Counted from the stretch's first letter, positions 1-9,485 are shown. The stretch is DNA of 31,922 bases from Asterionellopsis glacialis (GCA_014885115.2 WKLE02002331.1:1-31922); one strand, 5' to 3'. The notes: generated from the sequence alone by a model not told the origin. Made by a program: numbers and translations.

Positions 1-1
1 T

Positions 2-97
2 TTCTCCAAGGATCCATCTGTCCGTGAATACATTGAGGGATACATGGAGGAATCTGCCAAGAAGTTGGCTGAAGCCGAAGCTGGAGAAGCCAACTAA
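2..97 (+). CDS. 3' end of a truncated gene, product unknown
   Basis: An open frame enters from the left edge and ends at TAA (95-97). It gives a 31-residue C-terminus that is charged and helical-looking (a Lys/Glu/Ala-rich end, finishing ...EAGEAN). Codons are strongly biased to C/G-ending choices (TCC, AAG, GCC, ATC-type), like the FCP gene at 28952 and unlike the weakly expressed genes here, which suggests a highly expressed protein. I do not recognise the family from this tail. The start, most of the protein and any introns lie outside the window. Confidence 0.7.
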   Translation, partial: FSKDPSVREYIEGYMEESAKKLAEAEAGEAN

Positions 98-1703
98 ATT
101 GTTCTCTCAGGGTAAAAGTACCTTGCATTTAATGCAAATGTACATGTACGAATACTTTATATGTTTTTACTTGCCATTTTGACAACAAAAGTTAAAATTG
201 AAATAGAATGTCTCAACAAAGTAAGATTCTACTTTTTGAAAATCATATTCTCCTGTTTAATGGTATATTCAATAGTATCTCTTCATTGTACCAGGTCATC
301 TCGTTTGGTTGGATGTAGTTGTTTCGTAGTGATTTTTGCCAAAGTTTTGCTATGAAATGGATCATGGTTTTAGATGGATCAAGTACTCAAATGAATTCCA
401 AGAACACATACTAAAGATGAATGGATATTGTAGGGAATCCATCTAAAGTATCCTCAGGAGTAGTATCAGTTGGACTTGTAACTCTTGGTATTTCATATAT
501 TTTAATTCCGTTGCCCAGTATAATGTTAAATTCTCACGGTCGAAGAGATGCTCCTATGTTTGATTCTGACGGATTTGTTTTTTCCAGATTTGTTGCTGCT
601 TCTTCTGCGAATTGTCTATGGAACCAACTGAGCCCTGTAAATTGTAAGATAGACACCTGGAGCAATCCAAACCGCAATATATCACTATCAAGTAAGTTAA
701 TCATCGCACTGAAACGAGTCCGTCAACATTTGAAAATTTAGCTGCTTAACCAATCAACCAACTAACTACCCAACCAAGGCCAACTATCGTCGTACTGTCT
801 GTCTGTCTATGTCTTGAATGTGTTGATCAAGAAAGATCTCCACAAAAATGCAACTGAAATTTAGCTAACCCAAAAATTGGCAAATTCCCAAAGGTTTGAT
901 TCCCTTAAGACTCGGGTATTCAATTGCAGAAGAGTGTAATACAACTCTGAATATTTTTCTTTCTCATCCACAAAGATTTGTGTCTAGGCGGAAAAAAATT
1001 TGAAAATGGATGCAATTGGCATGACTGAAACGTGGGTACAGCTAGGACTGGTACAGGTTGTACCTGGTGGGTCCTACCATTTTTTACCATGCACATAATA
1101 GTCCTGATGTGCCTATTACTGTACCAGGTACAACTCTAAAATGACTGGACTTGTTCACTGACACAAACAACTGCTGTAACAGGTATTATAACAAAATAAT
1201 AGGAGTAATAATGAGTGTACCGGTACCTTGTACCTTTACCTGGTAGGACCTAAATAAATAGCAGGTATTAATACCTGCACGATGATATTCTTTATCAAAT
1301 ACCAGGTAGTATCACAGGTAGGTCCTTGGAACTACTGTCTGTATCACATCACAGACAGCGGCCATAATTAAAACGATGTGAAAACGAGGGTTAGGGATAC
1401 AGCGCTCACAAAATTCAATGAGATGATGTACGTACGTGCTAGGTACGGGTAGGATTGTACATCGATTCAACATACCGCGCGTTGGCGCCTCTTAAAACAT
1501 CGAATCGAAGAATCACATCGATCTTGCCTCTACGGCTTTCGTTTCCCGCTGGCTGATCCATCAGGAGACATCACGCTCACAACTCTCTAGATCTTCTTTT
1601 CCTGACGCAAGAGGAATCGTGTGTCTTGGTTCTCAAGAAACTACCAGTGCCATAACAAATTGACTGTTGAAGACAAACAGGATCCCTTCAGAGAAAAAAG
1701 ACC
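98..1703. other. Intergenic spacer, 3'UTR of left gene to promoter/5'UTR of CSD gene
   Basis: No convincing gene. The first kilobase is AT-rich with only short shadow frames. From about 1040 to 1330 it carries a cluster of TACC(A/T)GGTA palindromes (1122, 1237, 1300), TACCGGTA (1218) and TAGGACCTA (1244). A telomere-like AGGGTTAGGG lies near 1389. From about 1490 to 1703 the composition becomes more GC-rich and pyrimidine-rich, consistent with a promoter and 5' leader for the cold-shock-domain gene. No TATA box stands out. Confidence 0.6.
1040..1330. repeat. Cluster 1 of TACC(W)GGTA odd palindromes
   Basis: Exact 9-mers TACCAGGTA at 1122-1130, TACCTGGTA at 1237-1245 and TACCAGGTA at 1300-1308. 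One-mismatch relatives occur near 1061. TACCGGTA lies at 1218-1225. The copy at 1237 overlaps the sister palindrome TAGGACCTA at 1244-1252. About 0.25 exact TACCWGGTA sites are expected by chance in 32 kb of uniform sequence, so three in 190 bp is a strong local enrichment. Confidence 0.75.
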
Positions 1704-2874
1704 ATGTCCAAAGTTCAGGGTACTGTCAAGTGGTTTTCCAACCAAAAGGGATACGGCTTCATCACTCCTACAAGTGATAATTCCCCGACCGAAGAAGATG
1801 TTTTCGTTCATCAGAGCGGAGTTGTCAGCGAGGGCTATCGAACGCTCGTAAGTGGCTTCTCAAAGTTTTGTGGAATGTTGGAGTTGTCGATCTTTATATC
1901 TTGGAGACCATTCGTTTCTTTTGATACTATTGTTACGTACTTTCTACGTACATATATTAGACTATTGTGTATTTCTGCCTTTGAGATTCCGAATTCCTTT
2001 TGAAAATGAGTCGAACTACGCACTCATCTTCGCAATTTCGCGTTACGGAGTGGAGTTTTGTTACTTGCTCTTTTTCTCCTCTTCATCTTGTTGCTGGTTG
2101 TTAAAATACAAAATACAGCACAAGAGGGTTCAATTCTATTCCTTCATTTGCAACCATGTTAGTTTCTCATGTTTTTTTTGGCTTTCTATTCGAATGAAAT
2201 GATTGTAGGGGGAAGGGTGGAACGTGGAGTTCGATGTCGTCAACGACTCGGATGGCAAACTCAAAGCAGATAATGTGACCGCTCCAGGTGGTGGTCCTTG
2301 TACAGGTCCTAGGAAAAGGAGGACCGCCGACAATGCAGCTGTTAAAGGGACAGAGGTTAAGGAACCCAAAGCTAAACCCCCTAGATGGCATGATGACCTA
2401 ACTGATGAAGTCAAAGCATCTTTGGACGCCAAATTTATTAAACATGGTACTGGCACAATCGATGTAGCTGTTGGTTCGGATGCTCGTATCAAGCTTGGAA
2501 CGTCGGGTTATACGTCTATGGCTCATGCAGATGGATTGTTGGCAGAAGGTACATTTACATGTGATGAGGGTGGATCTGTCTCGCTCCAATGGGAACGCGC
2601 TATCAAATACCAGGATGGCTTATGGGTATCTACTGATACAGATGCACTCTTGAGTACATTTGGACTCACTGGCGATGATGTTACAGCTGTGTCTCGGGAT
2701 GAAACGGCAGCTAGTTTGTGGGGAGAAGAACCGACGGATCCAAAGGAGGCATTTGAAGCTAATGGTTTCCAGATGCGACGCGTTGTTCTGACCACACCTC
2801 GGAGGACTGGGCAAGGCAGAAACCGCAGGAGGAAAGGTGGCAACAAAAAGAATGCAAATAATACCAAGGAGTAA
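1704..2874 (+). CDS. Cold-shock-domain nucleic-acid-binding protein, 2 exons
   Basis: Proposed CDS joins 1704-1847 and 2209-2874 (269 aa). The intron is 361 nt, phase 0, with donor GTAAGT and acceptor TTGTAG. Residues 3 to about 75 form a cold-shock domain: VKWF at 8-11, RNP1 KGYGFI at 15-20, and RNP2 VFVH at 33-36. The intron splits the domain after Leu48, and exon 2 continues it in frame (GEGWNVEF...). CSD proteins bind single-stranded RNA/DNA and act as RNA chaperones or translation regulators. After the domain come a basic stretch (GPRKRR), about 120 residues of unrecognised sequence, and a strongly basic Arg/Gly/Lys/Asn tail likely to add RNA affinity. Without splicing, the first frame runs into intron sequence and destroys the domain. 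ATG 1704 places the domain at the extreme N-terminus, as usual. It converges on the next gene, with 177 bp between stop codons. Confidence 0.9.
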
Positions 2875-3051
2875 AAAGCTTGTCCACATATGTCTCTCCT
2901 GATCCTAAATACTTGTGATTAAAGTGGTTTGGATCAAAATAAAACTGTGGGATTACTTTTTAGAAAATCTGTCCTTCGTAGTCCGTAGAAAATAAAAAAT
3001 GTATAACTTTTGTGTTGGGCTAGCTATCACACAGTTTATTGACCATATAAT

Positions 3052-3849
3052 CTATGACATTTCTTTATTTGCCATGGCCAGTGCTGTGTATTTTAGCCCG
3101 CCGGCGTCCTTGACATATTGTGCCTTACGCTTTTCTCGTTCGCGTTTCTGTTGTTGCAATTCTATCTCTCGTTTGGCAAAGTGTGCCGCCTTGCTTGCTC
3201 GGGCCGTTATACCAGCTTTTTCCTCGAGCTCTTCTTCTTGCTCTTCCGGATTTGCAGCTCGACGTCGACCGTCCCATTCAATTAAGCATGTGAAGCTTTC
3301 GATCACTTCATCCACAGCCTTGGATGACATTTCTATACCAGTTTCATGCAACAGATCAAGCCGTACTAAAATATCCGGTTGATCTTTTTGTTCCGATATC
3401 AAGACAATAGTATTCCCACTGCTGCTTCCCCCTGTCCACGACGACGATGATGATGCTTCTGATACAGCTTTATCAACTTGCTTTAATGGGATGCTTTTCA
3501 TGAATCCCGCCGACTGCTTCATGGTTATTTCTCCGCCTGAAGAGGAGTCATTGATCCTTTCTGCTATGGGTTGTATCCGGATTTCAGGTCCTGATTCACC
3601 ATCGATAACATCTAATTCAGCATCAATAGCACCAGAAGATAACGAAGATGGTTTACTATTAGATGAAAACAGACCAGAAACTAAACCTCCCAAACCTGAT
3701 TTTCCTAACGCATCTTTCGAAGATCGATGCCATTTTACTCGAAGATTTCCTAATTTATTAAGTGATTTTCGAGCTTTTGCATCCTCAGCCTTTTCTAAAC
3801 AGGGACACAGGGTACCTAACCATTTTAATTGGAATAATGATCCTAACAT
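3052..3849 (-). CDS. Hypothetical protein with charged helical C-terminus
   Basis: A single-exon frame of 265 aa on the minus strand, starting at ATG 3849. I cannot name the family. Visible parts: a Leu/Lys-rich N-terminus with a Cys pair (CPC near residue 16); a Ser/Gly-rich low-complexity middle, including a run of serines around residue 133; a more structured C-terminal third with acidic glutamate runs (EEQEEELEEK); a long Lys/Arg/Glu/Gln helix; and a motif-like end, DAGGLKYTALAMANKE, which looks conserved in character. There is no signal peptide or membrane segment. It is convergent with the cold-shock-domain gene. The spacer upstream of its start holds a perfect 20-bp palindrome. A cytosolic or nuclear scaffold is possible, but that is a guess. 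Confidence 0.7.
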   Translation of the reverse strand: MLGSLFQLKWLGTLCPCLEKAEDAKARKSLNKLGNLRVKWHRSSKDALGKSGLGGLVSGLFSSNSKPSSLSSGAIDAELDVIDGESGPEIRIQPIAERINDSSSGGEITMKQSAGFMKSIPLKQVDKAVSEASSSSSWTGGSSSGNTIVLISEQKDQPDILVRLDLLHETGIEMSSKAVDEVIESFTCLIEWDGRRRAANPEEQEEELEEKAGITARASKAAHFAKREIELQQQKREREKRKAQYVKDAGGLKYTALAMANKEMS

Positions 3850-4290
3850 TACAAGGTTTTTGTTTGCAAAGGAAGAGGATCATAGAGCTGCAACAGAATA
3901 GTTCTGTTAGCAACAGCTGTAGGGAAGGACTCTCTCTCTAGAGAGTCACCACCTACCGGTACTAGTACCGGTATGGTCCTCGACCTAGTCTACTCCGGTA
4001 GAGCGGTTGGCCGTCCAAGAAACAGAATTTCCTAAAAAAATCAGCGCTTCCTGTTTTCACGGAATTATTGCTTTCTCAACGGTTTTGGAAAGATCTCAGC
4101 AAGATGCTTCAGGAAAAAAAATTCCGAGCAAAATTTTTTCAGTATTTCATGAGATAGGGGCCGAGATAGGACGAAAACAAAAAAATAAAATTTTCACGGT
4201 GTTAAAAAAACATCCGGCCTAATAAGAAATAATAATTGACCTCAAGTAGACCTCATGTAGAACCTAACACTGAAACGTTATCACATATTA
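3850..4290. other. Intergenic spacer with palindromes
   Basis: No gene supported. It contains a CT/GA near-palindrome (about 3929-3946, centred on TCTAGA) and a perfect 20-bp palindrome at 3954-3973, upstream of the minus-strand gene start at 3849. The rest (4010-4290) is A/T-rich, with A-runs and stops in all frames apart from one short frame that lacks an ATG start. Confidence 0.5.
3954..3973. repeat. Perfect 20-bp palindrome built from two TACCGGTA units
   Basis: Two TACCGGTA octamers (3954-3961 and 3966-3973), each self-complementary, flank CTAG, so the whole 20 bp reads identically on both strands. It lies 105 bp upstream of the ATG of the 3052-3849 gene, and a CT/GA near-palindrome sits just before it. 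It could be a dimer or tetramer binding site or could extrude a small cruciform. Confidence 0.8.
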
Positions 4291-4965
4291 CTACGTGTTG
4301 TGTGGTTGTTGTTCCATTGTTCCTAGAGGCTTTTCTAGTGCTTTTTGGATCTGTGCTGTAAGTTTATTGACCAAGGCCTTCTTCCTTATGGACTTCTTGT
4401 TCCGATCAATAAAGATCTTTGCAATTTCAGGCTTGTACAAGCTGTTCAAATCCTTGTTTTTGGCCAAGAATTTTTTGATGGCGGCTGGTGCATCTGATAA
4501 AAGCTTTTGTTCAAAATCATCTTGTTTTGTATCTGCATTGATCTTTTTCTTTCTCTGTATTTCTGCAACAGATGCAGCTAATCTCAAATTATCTCTCACT
4601 CTCTTCAACTGCTCTTTTGAATTTACTATTCCACAGTTACCAACAACAGATCCAAAATTGTTCAGTCTCCTCTCGGACATGATCTTTGTCATTGCACCAG
4701 CTCTCCCAGCATCCCTCAAAAGATTTGCACAACTAAGTTCTGATTAGGTCACGATGGTCACTTCAACTTGCCTTTCCATCATGTGAGCATCAAGGTAAGC
4801 ACTTGCTCCTTTTTTTCTTTCCTTTTTTGTTGCATGGTCTGCTCTAAATCTTATCATGTACTGGAACCGTTCTTCTCCTTTAAATGCTGTAGAACTGTCC
4901 TCCTTTTTGGGGTGGAGCTGGAATTGATAAAGACTCTTGTTGATGCTAATCTTCTTTTGAGGCAT
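4291..4965 (-). pseudogene. Decayed ORF, possibly a transposon-protein C-terminus
   Basis: On the minus strand a frame opens at ATG 4965 (73 codons), is interrupted by TAA (4744-4746), and then continues in the same frame to a stop at 4291. Only one in-frame stop separates two coding-looking halves. The upstream half is rich in Lys/Arg/Glu. The downstream half (RDAGRAGAM..., ERRLNNFGSVVG..., then a long Lys-rich helical tail) has the look of the basic C-terminal region of diatom mobile-element proteins, but I cannot name the element. Upstream, around 4985-5257, the same strand has a Ser/Thr/Asn-rich frame ending in a different frame, which may be a further frameshifted piece. An alternative is a small living gene starting at an internal ATG near 4692. 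I favour a relic because it abuts an obvious transposase relic. Confidence 0.45.
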
Positions 4966-5837
4966 GTTCTAAAATTCCTGTTTTTTAAAATGGGGTTGGA
5001 CCACCACCATTGGCACCATTTTTTTCAGTGCTACTAGTAGTAATAGACAAACAAGACAAAGAATGAGAGAACAAGGAGGAAGAAGTGTTGTTGTTTGTGG
5101 TAGTGTTAGTACTTGTTGTACTTTCACCATTGCTATTAGGTTCTTTTTGGTTGGTGGTGGCACTGTTGGTAATACTGCTGTCATCAAGAAGCTCTGGGTG
5201 TTTGGTAGCAAGGATGATGCAAACCTGACTTTGGTGGACCATCAAAAAAGAAAACAATTGTTGTTACTATGGAAAAGAACAAAAACGTGGTGGAGGAGAG
5301 TGCAAGTGTCAACAACAGAGGCTGAATTAGAAAGAAATGTAAACCTTTGGATCTTTATGATGATGACTCCTTCTAGTTGTACAGTACTATATAAAAACAT
5401 TAGGGTTACCATTACATTGAATCTGAAAGAAATATTCATGTTTCTTAAGGTAGTCATAGCCGATCTGGCCAGCCCTTTTTCTTTTACAGAGCTTCTATGT
5501 ATTTACTATCAAGCAAAAAGTATGGTTCTGCAGTACATTTGAAAACTCTTTTTAAAGGGTATCAGATATTTCCTATTTACAGCAAGAATAATTTTTCTCG
5601 TACAATTGTTCAGCAATACTCCTGAGTGCTTCTTTTGGCACTTACACATTGATTTCATTACCCACCTCAAGGAGCAGAACTCACTCTGTTCCAACCATGA
5701 CAAATAGATGAATTAGATGATGACTTATAATCATCACCACTGAATAACATGATAATATAAATAATTGTCTAACTAAAAGTAGTCTAAAACAGTAGGCCAG
5801 AATCACCATTTTTGAACATTCCAGCATCCGCTTATTA

Positions 5838-6290
5838 CTTTTAAATTTTGTTCAACATATTAGAACACATTAATAAACCTATTGCACTAACTAATAGAAG
5901 TACTATTTGCCATTGTTCACCAGACAGAAGCAAACTGTTCTTTTGTTTCTGTTGAGCAATAAGGCTATGAAGCAATTACAATCTTCAAGATTGTAAATTG
6001 CTATACATTCCAAACGAACAATCATCCTTTTAGTATCTATAATGTTATCTATTTCTCCATACATGAACAAATAATCTGAGGTGGGAAAATAAAAATCGAA
6101 GTATATTCTGGTTGAAATATACTGTCATCCAGTTCAAAATTTATTCACAGCATGTGAAACACAACAATAAACCTGTTGCACTAGTAAAGCAAGTACTATT
6201 GTTCATTGTTCATCAGACAGTCGTTATGTTCTATCTGTTGAATTGTATTTCAACAATACAGCATGGTGAGGGGTGGGAAAATGTAAAGAA
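5838..6290 (+). repeat. Diverged tandem direct repeat, unit about 290 bp
   Basis: Copy A (about 5838-6097) and copy B (about 6130-6290) share an ordered series of blocks: a TTCAA...ATTTTATTCA-like start, AATAAACCT(A/G)TTGCACTA (5872 and 6167), AGTACTATT, CATTGTTCA(C/T)CAGACAG (5911 and 6202), and GGTGGGAAAAT near the end (6080 and 6275). Copy B is shorter because of internal loss. This looks like a non-coding transposon subterminal duplication that has decayed. Confidence 0.65.
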
Positions 6291-6325
6291 AGCAGGTGGG
6301 TAAGATTTTGAATTGATTTTTGAAT

Positions 6326-6349
6326 TTAAATTTTGAATTCAAAATTTAA
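6326..6349. repeat. Perfect 24-bp AT-rich palindrome
   Basis: Centred on GAATTC with arms TTAAATTTT / AAAATTTAA. The flanking TTTTGAATT repeats are similar, so it may simply be a product of an AT-rich simple repeat. It sits 80 bp upstream of the transposase relic, where transposon subterminal palindromes are common. Confidence 0.7.
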
Positions 6350-6428
6350 TGATATTCTTGACACAAGCTTGGCCACACCAATTGTTTTTGATTTTTTAAT
6401 TTATAATTTAATGTACATAAGTCCTGAA

Positions 6429-8517
6429 ATGTTGAGTCCAACTAGAAAGGCTGACAGGCAAAATGTTGTCAGGAAACTTTCTGATGAACTTTTCAAATTA
6501 TGACAAATGTTTTTAGGAAATGGCAATATCAGCAAATTCATCCAAAAACACAGGCGGGTCTATCCATGGCTTACAAGAACGCACTTGTACAATAGGATCA
6601 AAACAATTGTAAGAAACAAAAAGGGGAAGGAAAATGAGGAAAAAGTACACCTCCCTGGGACAGAAACACAACCCAACAATCACAGGGAGGAGATAAAAGG
6701 CAAGGGTGGACATCCAAAACAAAGTACAGTGGCAAAATGTGTTAAACTTGAGAACAAGAAAGAACAGATTATAAATGAATTGTCCCAATAGTATGCTTCC
6801 CTAAAAAACAAACAAAAGGATCACTACCTCACAGCACCTAAAAAAAGTTACATACCAATGTACTTACTAAATTTGGACTTGGCACTGATTTGGATTTCAA
6901 AGTTTCTGCAAACACAATACGTACCAGGTTCAAGAGAAACAAGTTGATAGTAGATAAGACATAAGGAAATCCTTCCCCTCTAAATATGATTGAACCTATT
7001 CTACTGCAGTTCTCACTGTGGAAGGCACAAACTGGGCAACCAGTCACACCTTCCAAAGGCCTGGCCCTTGAAAATTCCTAAAGGATAAACCAATACAGCA
7101 ACAAGTAAAAACATTTCAAATATCCAAAAGAAGGATATAACTGGAATTTTATCAAAGAAATACTGGTAGAGTTTTTGGAAACGTCTCAAGAATGAATTGG
7201 AAACCAAGAGAGGTACCAGACGTGATGTGAATAGGACTAATTAGGTAACATATGACAATGTACAAAGAATGTATGATTTATCATATGACCAAATGGTAGA
7301 AGCTAGAGTAGCAAGAAGATTGGACCCAGATGATTGTTATTATGTAAATAGTCAAGGAAAAAGAATGTCTAATGAACAAGGAAGTGTTGGTCTTAAAGTT
7401 ACCATTGAGATAACCCACCCTGAGTGGATTTTGTTTGGGGACAAAGTTGGAACAGAATTGAGTCAAAAAGATGATGGTAATGTGGGTGGACAAAAATTTG
7501 TTGTAGGTAAAGGATCAAATCCAAATATCACTAGCAGTTATGTGGATTCCCAAATGGGAATGTGTAATTCACTGGAAAGAAGTGATATAATACCACTAAT
7601 AAACATAATTTGGGAGCAAAGTTTTGGAATTGTTGAAGGAAATAAAAAAACCATTACAGAAAGAGGTTGGTATCCAGCAAACAGGAGATTACTAACACAC
7701 TGGGAAATTCTAGCAACCAGACAAACAAGCAACAGCACAACAGAAAAGAGTGATTTATCAAGTAAAAATTGTACTACTAACATTAATGATATCAAGAATC
7801 ATTTGTCTTCAAATACATTTGCCCACAAATCAACAATGGCAACTACAGAAGCAACAACTACTATAACACCTAAACAATTGGTGACAAAGGTAATTCCTTC
7901 ACAATCATCTTTAACCAAAGACTTGAACACCAAGAAGAATAGTCTTGACTTCTCTATGATCAACCTATCTACAGATGTAGCATTAGAGTACACAACTGAT
8001 ATACTGCAATACATGATGAGAAGGAAGGCCTGTAAGGATAATTTAAGCAAAAGGGAGAAACAAGGGAAGGCTGTTAGAAATTCTAAAGAGGAGGCAAGAA
8101 AACTGACAAAAATATCTGGTGCAGGACAGCTATTCAAAATTGAGCATGTGGCCTTTGATGACAACATTCTTGCCACCAGTAAAAAAAAGAACAGGACAAA
8201 AATTGAAAAGATTGATAACACAATTAAAAAAAGACAATCAAAGAATGTCACAACAGAAAAAGAGATTATGATCAACTTGTAAACTCAGGTAAAGATGAGA
8301 AGGATTACATTTGTGGTGATCTGAAAGCACTAATTCATTTAAAAAAAAGAAAACCAATGGTGCTATTTGGACAACATTGCCAGCACTGAAAGAATGATAT
8401 GAGAGAGTGCAAGAACAAAATGAACTTACATTAACAGATTATATGGTGAAGGAACAAAACTTCACACATGCAGAGGTGAACATAGTGATTGAGGAAAACT
8501 CCATAAAAATAGTTTAA
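6429..8517 (+). pseudogene. Decayed DDE-type transposase with internal deletion
   Basis: Pieces in order on the plus strand make one transposase-like protein. (a) 6429-6791: a helix-turn-helix-like N-terminus (FPWL-type YPWLTRTHLYNRI and KGGHPKQST), broken by TGA 6501 and TAG 6789. (b) about 6866-7080, in another frame, with the block GNPSPLNMIEPILLQF. (c) about 7121-8281: FWKRLKNE...MYDLSYDQMVEA..., then HPEWILFGDKVGTE (in the place of the DE(T/V)G acidic motif), QKDDGNVGGQKF, an abrupt jump near 7546, then LERSDIIPLINIIW...KTITERGWYPANRRLL and a basic coiled tail. (d) about 8341-8517, in a third frame, finishing the C-terminus. At least two TAG stops (near 7170 and 7243) and several frameshifts break it. 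The jump removes the region that normally bears the remaining catalytic acidic residues, so no active enzyme can result. The family assignment rests on recalled diatom transposon proteins. Confidence 0.7.
8367..8432 (+). repeat. Transposase 3'-end segment, copy 1 of a direct repeat
   Basis: This stretch (GGACAACATTGCCAGCACTG...GAACTTACAT) encodes the LPALK-YERVQEQNELT part of the relic transposase C-terminus. It recurs with a few changes at about 9418-9485, 1.05 kb downstream. Confidence 0.7.
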
Positions 8518-8903
8518 CAACACAAACTAGAGATGCGTTTGTACCATTGTCATGTCAACCATCAAATCTTTTTTTGGGTGTTGCATTCCATGGAAGATTG
8601 TTTTTTGTCCCCCCCCCCAAAAAGAAGGCAAATGTGTACATTTTCAAGCCGGCCGGCATACCAGAGTCTATGGAATTTCTACAGAAGTTGGTTCAAGGTA
8701 GTTCTGAGAGTTTTGGGACAACAAAAATATCCAAAAAAAGATCAACATTGATCTAAAATATAGTGTTATTGCAATTGCATTCAGCCAATTTGAGAGATAC
8801 TATTCAAATGCTATGTTATTAAACTGATAGAATGCAACTTAAAAAAGGACTTTTGGTCATAACAGTCTTGAGTTATGGTTACGTGCCTTTGTGTGCATGT
8901 TTC

Positions 8904-9012
8904 ATGGTTCAGGGTAGTTTTTGACTAGTACTGGGTTGACTGCTGTGCTCCTTACCTTTGGGGGGAGAGGAGTTGGTCTACCAGGTACTAGTCAAAAACT
9001 ACCTTGAACCAT
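8904..9012. repeat. Hairpin: 28-bp inverted repeat arms, 53-nt loop
   Basis: Arm 1 (8904-8931) and arm 2 (8985-9012) are reverse complements at 27 of 28 positions, with core TAGTTTTTGACTAGTAC. Part of arm 2 (ACTACCTTGAACCA) is repeated directly just downstream (about 9016-9029). A TACCAGGTA palindrome (8979-8987) overlaps the inner edge of arm 2. The size fits a miniature inverted-repeat element or a solo terminal hairpin. The arms are nearly identical, so it is younger than the transposase relic beside it. Confidence 0.8.
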
Positions 9013-9144
9013 TGTACTACCTTGAACCACAAAAAGCACACATTTCAATAAAAACACACCAGAACTTGATCAATTTTGGTCGGTATTTCAAAGTTAGACA
9101 TCCAAACGAAAGCTTTTCTTTTATACTTCACGGTTGTGTAGGAC

Positions 9145-9438
9145 CTATAAAGTGGGGACCAATATATTGACCTGTCTGGAGGGTACAAAGATAATAGCTT
9201 TTTCAATTTTTGGTGGGAAAAAAAAATCTGAAATGTACACATTTGGTCTGTCGTTCAAATGTACGTCTACTGGTACTAGACCATCTTGGTGTATGTCAGC
9301 AATTTTTTCCTCGACGTCATCAAATTTTCCCCCCCAAAAAACACTCTCATAATCTATGTACTGTAAAATACCCCTCAGTCGTATATCATTAGAGGTTAGG
9401 GGTAGGGCTAATTGCCCTTTTGACAACATTGCCTGCAC
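9145..9438 (-). CDS. Doubtful short ORF, unrecognised (possible element fragment)
   Basis: A 97-residue minus-strand frame from ATG 9438. Residues look protein-like rather than low complexity (ILQYIDYESVFWGGKFDDVEEK..., DVHLNDRPNVYISD), with a Phe/Pro-rich stretch near residue 73. Its first codons overlap the second copy of the transposase 3' end in antisense, so the start is probably accidental. It may be a piece of another element protein. I cannot assign a family. Confidence 0.25.
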   Translation of the reverse strand: MQAMLSKGQLALPLTSNDIRLRGILQYIDYESVFWGGKFDDVEEKIADIHQDGLVPVDVHLNDRPNVYISDFFFPPKIEKAIIFVPSRQVNILVPTL

Positions 9439-9485
9439 TGAAAGTACGATATGAGAGAGTGCAAGAATGAAACGAACTTACATCC
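9418..9485 (+). repeat. Transposase 3'-end segment, copy 2 (orphan fragment)
   Basis: It matches 8367-8432 closely, including GACAACATTGCC(T/A)GCACTGAAAG and ATATGAGAGAGTGCAAGAA. Upstream of it there is no matching transposase body, only the hairpin and short frames. It is therefore a fragment of a second element or the result of a local rearrangement. Confidence 0.7.

Larger units (their letters stand above)
4966..6428. other. AT-rich repeat-bearing spacer in transposon graveyard
   Basis: No intact gene. It holds a low-complexity Ser/Thr/Asn-coding frame on the minus strand (4985-5257), a diverged tandem duplication (5838-6290) and a perfect AT palindrome (6326-6349). Short open frames here have no recognisable domains and mostly mirror each other on the two strands. 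Confidence 0.5.

Noticed and set aside
421..741. 106-codon plus-strand frame after the left gene
   Set aside because: No domain, mixed composition, AT-rich spacer context, and no splice partner. It looks like a chance frame.
4007..4222. 71-codon plus-strand frame
   Set aside because: It begins at TTG, not ATG, and is driven by A-runs. No protein character.
5063..5542. 159-codon plus-strand frame
   Set aside because: It lies opposite the Ser/Thr/Asn low-complexity minus-strand frame and has no recognisable features. Likely a shadow.
7799..8275. 158-codon minus-strand frame rich in Phe/Leu/Ser/Val
   Set aside because: Antisense shadow of the Lys/Asn-rich transposase relic tail. The hydrophobicity is a product of A-rich codons read on the other strand.
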